The translations under genes and the position numbers were made by a program. Source: CALZJC01 sp041574955 (lineage in GTDB: Bacteria; Acidobacteriota; Thermoanaerobaculia; Multivoradales; JAHEKO01). From it: a stretch of DNA of 13,438 bases. Shown piece by piece: positions 1 through 5,544 of the stretch (position 1 is the stretch's first letter; every line of letters starts with the position of its first letter). Where the stretch lies: assembly GCA_041574955.1 (NCBI GenBank), contig JBFGNS010000118.1, forward strand, positions 1-13,438. The letters run 5' to 3'. Under the pieces are notes generated by a model. The model saw only the letters and a program-made list of their open reading frames with translations. It was not told the DNA's origin and searched no databases.

Positions 1-264
1 CGCTGAGATCCCTCGCTGCGCTCGGGACAGGCCGGGCCCTGACCCAAACCGCACCTGCCACGCCCCCTCACCTCCCGCGCTGAGATCCCTCGCTGCGCTC
101 GGGACAGGCCGGGCCCTGACCCAAACCGCACCTGCCACGCCCCCTCACCTCCCGCGCTGAGATCCCTCGCTGTGCTCGGGACAGGCCGGGCCCTCACCCA
201 CACGCACCTGCCACGCTCCCCAACCGCCGGCGCCGAGATTCCTCGCTGCGCTCGGGACAGGCCG
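1..264. repeat. 77-bp tandem repeat, about 3.4 units
   Basis: Units start at 1, 78, 155 and 231, giving periods of 77, 77 and 76. Units 1 and 2 are identical over all 77 positions. Unit 3 has several substitutions (for example tgtgctcggg in place of tgcgctcggg) and a changed 3' half. Unit 4 keeps only about the first 34 bases. The array may continue to the left of the window. The core ccctcgctgcgctcggg is an imperfect palindrome (CCC-tc-GC-tgc-GC-tc-GGG). On the minus strand it reads through as Pro-Glu-Arg-Ser-Glu, a translation often seen in spurious ORFs from high-GC genomes. It begins about 20 bp beyond the stop of the minus-strand VWA gene. It has no unique spacers, so it is not a CRISPR array. 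The function is unknown; a dispersed intergenic repeat family that has amplified locally is the simplest reading. Confidence 0.9.
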
Positions 265-282
265 AGCCCGCGTCGCCCCGCT

Positions 283-2481
283 TCAGTCCAGCACGCTGAA
301 CGGCACCGAGTTGACCTGCCGCTCGCCGGTGCCGGGGGAGACGACGGCCACCTGCAGAGTGTAGTCGCCGCTCTCGAGCCCCGCGACCGAGAAGCGGGCG
401 CGCAGCTTGTCGAGGCCGTCGATGCCGGTCACCGTGCGCTTGATCATGTCCAGCCGTCCGGCCGCCATCACCGTGCCGTCGGCCGCCACCACCTGGCCGT
501 CCAGCTCCAGCTCGCCGTCGCCCAGGTTGTACGCCACCACACACAGCTCGGCGACATCGCCCGGCGCCATCACCGGGCTGGCCGCCGGGATGTACGGCTC
601 GCCGTCGATGGTGAACGGATAGACCACCCGGCTCTCGCCGTCGCTCTGCCGCTCGCGCACCAGCACCCAGCTGCCGGGACGCTCGTGGAAGAACGGCGGC
701 AGCAGCACCGGGTTGGCGGCGTCGTAGCTCGGCACCGACACCGACACCGACTTGACTCCGGTGCGGCCGGTGTCGGCGTTGCGCGCCAGCACCCGCACCA
801 GGTAGTCGCCGGGGTCGAGCTCCAGGTGGCCGTAGTACTTGAGCCCGGAGGTGAGCAGCGCTTGGCGGCCGCGCGAGATGTCGAGCGACACCAGCTGGGT
901 GAAGAAGTCCCGCATCTCGCCGAAGTCGTCGGTGACGTAGGCGTAGAACTCGACCTTGAGCTCGTCCTTGTCGTGGCCGTCGAGCAGTGGCCTTCCCGCC
1001 AGCTCGATGATCACCGGTACGTAGGCCACGCCGGCGCCGGCGCGGAACGGCGCGGCCAGCACGTCGAGCGTCAGCTCGGCGCTCGGCTGGGCGGCGGCGA
1101 TGGCGCCGGAAGCCAGCAGGCTCTTCTCGAGCGGATGGAGCTCGTCGAACGGCCGCGGCGCGTAGTAGCCCTCGCGGTGCGACAGCCGCGCCCCGCGCGG
1201 CAGATCGGCCTTGACCTTCAGGCGGTGGTACGAGCCGTCCCACTCGAGCTCCTGCGGCTGGAAGGTCACCAGGTAGGTGACCGCCGAGCGGCTGAGCACC
1301 CGCTCGAGCTGCCGCCCGAGGTTGTTGGCGTCCTCGAACAGCTCGCCGCCGGTCTCGTTGGCGACGTAGAACAGCGCGTCCTGGCCGACGCGGCGCTGCC
1401 GCTCGGTTGCCGGCGAGTCGGCGCGCAGGCCCGAGATGTCCACCGCCTGGATCACGCAGTCGGCGCGCCGGAACTGCTCGAGCATGTCGGCGACGTCGTG
1501 CTGCAGCGCGTTGTTGCCGTAGATGTCGTCGGTGTCGACCATCCAGTACTGCCCGAACTGCAGGTTGTACATGTCCTCCTGCAGGTTCTGGTCGTTGGCG
1601 TCCGGCTGGCGGCCGAGCAGCAGACGGCCGTCGAAGCCCTCGGAGAAATAGACCACGTGCTTGCGGCCCTTGACGCTGTCGAGGATGCGCGCCATCTCGC
1701 CGAGCGAGCGCGACCAGATGGTGATCCGCCCGCGCAGGTAGCTGTTCTCCATCTTGGACATCGACTTGGCGATCACCCGCGCCTGCGACTGCGCCGCCTC
1801 TTCGTAGTTGGCGATCGGCACCGCGGTGCGGCCGAGGCTGGTGCTGCTCGAGTCCATGCCGCTGTTGCGCGGCGGCTCGACCAGAAAGCGCAGCGGGTCG
1901 GCGATCAGGTCCTGCTGCCGGTAGCCGCCGAGGTTGTCGATGGCGGACGCCAGCTGGGAGCGGTCGGGGGTGAAGGTGACCAGCAGCCTGGGACCCTGCT
2001 CCAGGGTGTAGGTCGCCACCGCCACCAGGTCGGTCGGGTGGAGGTTGTTGAGCACGAACTCCCGCGCCGCGTCGCGCGCCTTGCCGATCGAGGTGGGGCT
2101 CGAGAACGACAGGTCGAACAGCAGCAGGAAGTGCCGCCGCGCGCCGCTCGGCACCGCCTCCTCCAGCTCCTTGCGGCCGCCCGTCACCTCCAGCGCCTCG
2201 AGGTCGATCACCTCGAGGTGGGTGATCTGCTGGCGCTTGCCCTCGTCGAGGATCTCGAAGTCCTCGGCGGTCAGCCCCCGGATCGGGTTGCCGTCGCGGT
2301 CGACGACGTTGATCGGGATCTGGACCTCGACCACTCGCGAACGGTCCTCGAACCGCTGCGCCTCGGCAGCGGGAGAGGCCAGCGCGAGCACCGCCGCCAG
2401 GGGCACCACCGCCACGGCCGGAACCCTTCCCGGCCGCCTCACGTTCGGAAACCAGGTTCTCGGAGCCCCTGCTTGTTTCAT
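283..2481 (-). CDS. Secreted VWA-domain protein (VWFA-related Acidobacterial type)
   Basis: The product is 732 residues. Residues 1-41 form a signal peptide with basic residues and then a hydrophobic stretch (VPLAAVLALASPAAEA), so the protein is exported. Residues 50-90 match the lead-in typical of the TIGR03436-type family (INVVDRDGNPIRGLTAEDFE). A VWA domain follows, with a metal-ion-dependent adhesion motif D-x-S-x-S at 123-127 (DLSFS). The family end-signature is at about 371-441 (ANETGGELFED, then LKVKADLPRG and REGYYAP). The remaining 290 residues are extracytoplasmic and probably beta-rich. I chose the ATG at 2481 because GAGG lies about 5 nt upstream and it starts the signal peptide directly; ATGs at 2508 and 2535 lack both. 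It is the last gene of a probable three-gene minus-strand unit, 81 nt after DUF3179. VWA domains usually mediate metal-dependent protein binding; the partner is unknown. Confidence 0.9.
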   Translation of the reverse strand: MKQAGAPRTWFPNVRRPGRVPAVAVVPLAAVLALASPAAEAQRFEDRSRVVEVQIPINVVDRDGNPIRGLTAEDFEILDEGKRQQITHLEVIDLEALEVTGGRKELEEAVPSGARRHFLLLFDLSFSSPTSIGKARDAAREFVLNNLHPTDLVAVATYTLEQGPRLLVTFTPDRSQLASAIDNLGGYRQQDLIADPLRFLVEPPRNSGMDSSSTSLGRTAVPIANYEEAAQSQARVIAKSMSKMENSYLRGRITIWSRSLGEMARILDSVKGRKHVVYFSEGFDGRLLLGRQPDANDQNLQEDMYNLQFGQYWMVDTDDIYGNNALQHDVADMLEQFRRADCVIQAVDISGLRADSPATERQRRVGQDALFYVANETGGELFEDANNLGRQLERVLSRSAVTYLVTFQPQELEWDGSYHRLKVKADLPRGARLSHREGYYAPRPFDELHPLEKSLLASGAIAAAQPSAELTLDVLAAPFRAGAGVAYVPVIIELAGRPLLDGHDKDELKVEFYAYVTDDFGEMRDFFTQLVSLDISRGRQALLTSGLKYYGHLELDPGDYLVRVLARNADTGRTGVKSVSVSVPSYDAANPVLLPPFFHERPGSWVLVRERQSDGESRVVYPFTIDGEPYIPAASPVMAPGDVAELCVVAYNLGDGELELDGQVVAADGTVMAAGRLDMIKRTVTGIDGLDKLRARFSVAGLESGDYTLQVAVVSPGTGERQVNSVPFSVLD

Positions 2482-2562
2482 GGCATCCTCGTCGTTGAAG
2501 GACCACATGCTACACCCGCCGCCGCGGCAAGACAAACGACGCCGGCGAGCCGGCGCGGATTC

Positions 2563-3891
2563 TCATCCGTCCCACACCTCGGTGTCGGGGTAGAAGCCGA
2601 ACCAGCCGAACCAGAAGGCGACGTGGCCCGGCAGCCGCGCCAGCGGCTCCAGGTCGTCGGCCGGCGGGTCGGGCTCGAGCCGCTGCTCCTCCACCCGCCA
2701 GCGGCCGCCTCCGTCGTCGACCAGGACGCCCGCCTCGCCCGCCGCGAGCTCGAGATCGGGCGGCCGGCGGTAGGCGCGCACGCCGCCGCCGTCCTCCACC
2801 ACCAGCACCACCGCCTGCTCGCCGACCCGGTCGTTGACCACCCGCCGGCCGCGCAGCCGCTCGAGCGGATACGCCTTGGCGGCGCCCGCCACGCGCAGCG
2901 CGTACACCTCGGCCTGCCGGTCGAGCCGGTCGCTGCGCCGCCAGACCGGGAACTCGACCCCGCGCCGCGCCTGGTCGGCGGCGCCGGGCTGGTAGCGAAA
3001 CCCCCAGCGCCGCTCGGTGTCGCGGTCGAGAGCCAGGGCCAGGGTCGCCGGGTGGCGGCGGCGCCATTCTCCCCAGCGGGTCAGCGTCATCGGCAGCACC
3101 GGCAGGCTGCGCGCGGCCTGCGCGGCGCGGCCGACCACCGCCTCGCCGGTCAGGTTGCTCCACAGGCTGAAACCGTTGCGGTCGTACATCAGCTTGTTGC
3201 TGCGATACAGCAGCCCGGAGGTGCCGAAGGTGTACGAGCCGCGCACCGTGCGCGTGTCGAACAGCACGCCCGAGCCGCACAGCGTGCAGTAGCTCAAGGT
3301 CACCGGCCGGCCGGCGACGGTGTCGTTGAGCATCTCGTGCCAGCTCAGCTGGCGCAACGGGTAGGCGCGCGCTTCGCCGTCGAGAAAGACGCCGAACACC
3401 CTCTCGCCGTCCTCCAGGTAGCCCGCCTCGGCCGCCGGCACCATCGTCGGCTGGTCGATCGACGGGATGCCGTCGAGCCGCACGCCCCCCCACACGATCT
3501 CCTCGAGCCGGATGAGGGCCGGAGCACCGTCGTAGAACACCGCCCGGTAGCGCGGATCGATCTTCGCCAGCAGCTCGCGCTTCCATCCCAGGTAGCCCGG
3601 CGGCAGCGGCGGGCGGGCGCGGCCCACCACCTCGACCCATTCGAGATAGCGGCTGCCTCCCCGCTCGCCGCTCAGCGCCTCGAGCGCCGACACCGCCTCC
3701 TTGCGGCGCTCGCCGGGGATGAAGAACAGGGCGTCCGCCAGCGGCGCCAGCCAGGCGCGGTCGCCGGTGGCGGCCAGCCGCCGGCCGGCGGCGCGCCGCT
3801 CGCCGCGGTCTTCCGACATCAGACCGCGGATCAGCTCGTAGCCGTCGACCGCGGCGACCGTCGCCGCCGGCAGTGCCAGCGCCCCGGCCAC
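2563..3891 (-). CDS. DUF3179 domain-containing protein
   Basis: About 442 residues. Residues 20-75 look like a short HEAT-type helical segment. From about 140 the sequence matches DUF3179: ARAYPLRQLSWHEMLNDTV (175-192), a YCTLCGSG CxxC at 202/205, FGTSGLLYRSNKLMYDRNG (222-240), then SLWSNLTGEAVVG and an RWGEWRRRHP segment (272-281). The biochemical role of this family is not established; the CxxC and conserved His suggest metal or redox chemistry, which is inference. A second, weaker copy of the AYPL...VVNDRVG pattern occurs in the C-terminal half without the CxxC. The start is uncertain. The GTG at 3891 leaves a hydrophobic N terminus (AGALALPAATVAA) with no basic n-region and no clear Shine-Dalgarno. 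The frame is open further upstream to the TAG at 4018-4020, but no ATG, GTG or TTG is found there. It lies 126 nt after the TPR lipoprotein gene and 81 nt before the VWA gene, probably in one operon. Confidence 0.87.
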   Translation of the reverse strand: MAGALALPAATVAAVDGYELIRGLMSEDRGERRAAGRRLAATGDRAWLAPLADALFFIPGERRKEAVSALEALSGERGGSRYLEWVEVVGRARPPLPPGYLGWKRELLAKIDPRYRAVFYDGAPALIRLEEIVWGGVRLDGIPSIDQPTMVPAAEAGYLEDGERVFGVFLDGEARAYPLRQLSWHEMLNDTVAGRPVTLSYCTLCGSGVLFDTRTVRGSYTFGTSGLLYRSNKLMYDRNGFSLWSNLTGEAVVGRAAQAARSLPVLPMTLTRWGEWRRRHPATLALALDRDTERRWGFRYQPGAADQARRGVEFPVWRRSDRLDRQAEVYALRVAGAAKAYPLERLRGRRVVNDRVGEQAVVLVVEDGGGVRAYRRPPDLELAAGEAGVLVDDGGGRWRVEEQRLEPDPPADDLEPLARLPGHVAFWFGWFGFYPDTEVWDG

Positions 3892-4017
3892 GAGCGCGGC
3901 GCGCCAGACGGCGCACCGGACGGGGCGCCGGCCAGCCTCCCCGCCGCCCTCGACGAACGCGGCAGCGGCGCCGGCGCGGCGGCGCGCGCAGCCGGAGCCT
4001 GGCGGCCGGCGGTGGAT

Positions 4018-5142
4018 CTAGCCTCCCTCCTTCTCCAGCATGGCGGCGTAGCGGCGCGCCTCCTCGTGGGTCGCGTCCAGCCGCAGCGCGCGCTGCAGGT
4101 GGTGCCGGGCGCGCTTGAGGTCGCCGGTGGCGAGGAAGACCTTGGTGAGCCCGAGGTGGACCTCGGGGTTCTCGCTGTCGCGCCGCAGCGCCTTGCGCAT
4201 CAGCTCGAGCGCCAGCTCGCGGTCGCCGCGCGCCAACGCCTGCTCGCCACGGTAGATGAAGAAGTACGGGTTGGCGTGATCGACCGCGTCGATGCGCGAG
4301 AACAGCCGCGTGGCGGCGTCGGTGCTGCCAGCCAGCTGGTAGGCGCGGGCGGTGTTGACCAGCAACGGGATGTGGTCGGGGTGGATCGCCAGGCCCGCCT
4401 CCAGCACCTCGACCGCCTCGTCGACCTCGCCGCGGCGCATCAGCACCACTCCCAGGTTGCTGATCGCCTTGTCGAACTGCGGGTTCAACCGGTGGGCCAG
4501 CCGCACGTAATGCTCGGCACGCTCACGGTCGCCGTCGAACAGCGCCTCGGCGCCAAGGTTGTTGAAGTAGTGCGCCGCCGCCTCGAGGTCGTCGATCGGC
4601 TTGAACGAGCGGTACGACTTGGGCTCGTACGGCAAGAAGTCGAAGGTCGACAGCTCGCCGTCGACGTACATGCCGGCGACGATGTGGCCGGCGCTGACCA
4701 CGCTGCCGTCCTGGTACTTCCAGCGCTGGTAGTCCTCGACCTCGACGTAGAACGGGTTGAGCCGCCGGTGGCGTGCCACGCCCACGAACAGGTTGACGAA
4801 CGACAGGCAGTTGCCCTGGCGGCTGCGGTAGGTTTCGACGGCGTTGCGCGTCGGCACCAGCGTGTAGTTGAGGCCCAGGCCGCGGAAGACGAAGTCGAGG
4901 ATCTGGTCCACCCGCGCCTTCTGGCTGCCGGCGGCGGCGAAGCGCGTGTCGATCAGCTCCAGCAGCTCGGCGTCGAGCTCGAACGGCACCTCCACCTGGG
5001 CCGCCTCCGCCGGGCCCAGCCGGTCGGCGTACTGCCCCCGCAGGTAGCTGCCGGTGTCGAAGCCGGGCGGAGCGAGGCCCGAGCCACAGCCGGCGGCGGC
5101 GAGGGCGATGGCCAGGGCGCTGGCCGGCAGAGCGCGTCTCAT
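4018..5142 (-). CDS. Lipoprotein with transglutaminase-like domain and TPRs
   Basis: 374 residues. The N terminus MRRALPASALAIALAAAGC is a lipoprotein signal with the lipid-accepting Cys at 19, although Ala at -3 is less typical than Leu. Residues about 55-175 resemble a papain-like transglutaminase core: RQGNCLSFVNLFVGVAR with Cys112, AGHIVAG with His153, and TFDFLPYEP with Asp168. The order and spacing suit a Cys/His/Asp triad. Residues about 190-370 are four to five tetratricopeptide repeats (HYFNNLGAEALFDGDRERAE, AISNLGVVLMRRGEVDEAVE and so on), a protein-protein scaffold. Whether it acts as a protease, amidase or transglutaminase is not decidable from sequence. The ATG at 5142 is preceded by AGGGGA at 6 nt spacing on the minus strand. 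It is the first gene of the leftward unit and is divergent from the receptor gene. No strong promoter is evident upstream of it. Confidence 0.88.
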   Translation of the reverse strand: MRRALPASALAIALAAAGCGSGLAPPGFDTGSYLRGQYADRLGPAEAAQVEVPFELDAELLELIDTRFAAAGSQKARVDQILDFVFRGLGLNYTLVPTRNAVETYRSRQGNCLSFVNLFVGVARHRRLNPFYVEVEDYQRWKYQDGSVVSAGHIVAGMYVDGELSTFDFLPYEPKSYRSFKPIDDLEAAAHYFNNLGAEALFDGDRERAEHYVRLAHRLNPQFDKAISNLGVVLMRRGEVDEAVEVLEAGLAIHPDHIPLLVNTARAYQLAGSTDAATRLFSRIDAVDHANPYFFIYRGEQALARGDRELALELMRKALRRDSENPEVHLGLTKVFLATGDLKRARHHLQRALRLDATHEEARRYAAMLEKEGG

Positions 5143-5336
5143 CTCGATCCCCTACAGCTTACGCCACGGCGCCGCCGAGGGTTCAAGAGTTCAAATTCCC
5201 GGATCGAGCGCCTTCAAAAAACCGAATCGCCTCGGGGCAGCGGCGGCTACAGCCCCGCGATTCTCTCCGTAAATCACTCATTACAAACAGCTTAGCTTGC
5301 GAGGCTCGATACCTTGAGACGTGGCACCCCACTTGC

Positions 5337-5364
5337 TTGACTCAAGTGTGACGAATGCTACACT
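5337..5364 (+). promoter_or_regulatory. Sigma-70-like promoter for the TonB-dependent receptor
   Basis: The -35 hexamer TTGACT (5337-5342) and the -10 hexamer TACACT (5359-5364) are separated by 16 nt, in the least GC-rich part of the window. A palindrome ctt ga-c-tc aag (5336-5346) overlaps the -35 box. It is nested with a second inverted repeat, cacttg (5330-5335) and caagtg (5343-5348), so a regulator could bind here. Transcription would start near 5371, leaving a leader of about 170 nt. The assignment rests on consensus match and position only; no start site is proven. Confidence 0.5.
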
Positions 5365-5488
5365 CACCGGCACACGAGGACCGACCCGGCCCCGGGTCGC
5401 CAAGGAAACCCGACAACCGGATCCATCGCTCCCCATAGCGGAGGAGCGTGATCGATACGCATGAACCATGCGATCAACAACGGTAGCC

Positions 5489-5513
5489 GTCCCGGCGCGA
5501 ACGCGCCCGGGAC
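5489..5513 (+). promoter_or_regulatory. Hairpin in the receptor mRNA leader
   Basis: gtcccgg (5489-5495) pairs with ccgggac (5507-5513), and the inner cgcg (5496-5499) can pair with cgcg (5502-5505), leaving one bulged C at 5506. It has no following T-run, so it is not an intrinsic terminator. It ends 17 nt before the AGGAG of the receptor gene, close enough to affect ribosome access or mRNA stability. It does not match a riboswitch class I recognise. Confidence 0.5.
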
Positions 5514-5530
5514 AATCCGTAATCGTCGAG

Positions 5531-5535
5531 AGGAG
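5531..5535 (+). promoter_or_regulatory. Ribosome binding site fixing the receptor start
   Basis: AGGAG lies 9 nt before the ATG at 5545. This selects 5545 over the in-frame ATG at 5461, which has no such site and would put 28 hydrophilic residues before the signal peptide. Confidence 0.8.
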
Positions 5536-5544
5536 AAGTCAAGT

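Larger units (their letters stand above)
5143..5544. other. Divergent intergenic region and receptor 5' leader
   Basis: This 402-nt stretch separates the leftward lipoprotein gene from the rightward receptor gene. Its 5160-5370 part is visibly richer in A and T than its surroundings, as expected for a control region. It contains a direct repeat of gttcaa near 5181-5193, a receptor promoter candidate with overlapping inverted repeats (5330-5364), and a transcribed leader of roughly 170 nt. That leader has a small stem at 5427-5448 (cgctcc with ggagcg), a stronger hairpin at 5489-5513 and the ribosome binding site at 5531-5535. No convincing promoter was found for the leftward genes. No coding sequence is supported in it. 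Confidence 0.75.

Noticed and set aside
1..264. CRISPR array
   Set aside because: The periodic unit is the entire 77 bp with no variable spacers between short repeats, and no cas gene is present.
194..2506. A 770-codon alternative minus-strand frame overlapping the VWA gene
   Set aside because: Arg/Gly/Ala-rich with no domain; its end reads through the tandem repeat as the well-known spurious Pro-Glu-Arg-Ser-Glu peptide.
5216..5235. Minus-strand terminator (ccga-loop-tcgg followed by six Ts)
   Set aside because: The stem is only 4 bp with a 6-nt loop, and no gene ends just upstream of it on that strand.
172..5295. A 1707-codon open frame on the plus strand across the three leftward genes
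   Set aside because: It is antisense to three recognisable exported proteins, rich in Arg, Ala, Val, His and Gln with no domain, and begins in the tandem repeat. Long antisense frames are expected at this GC content.
5461..5544. Upstream in-frame ATG for the receptor
   Set aside because: No ribosome binding site, and it would bury the signal peptide 28 residues in; 5545 has AGGAG at 9 nt and starts directly on the signal peptide.
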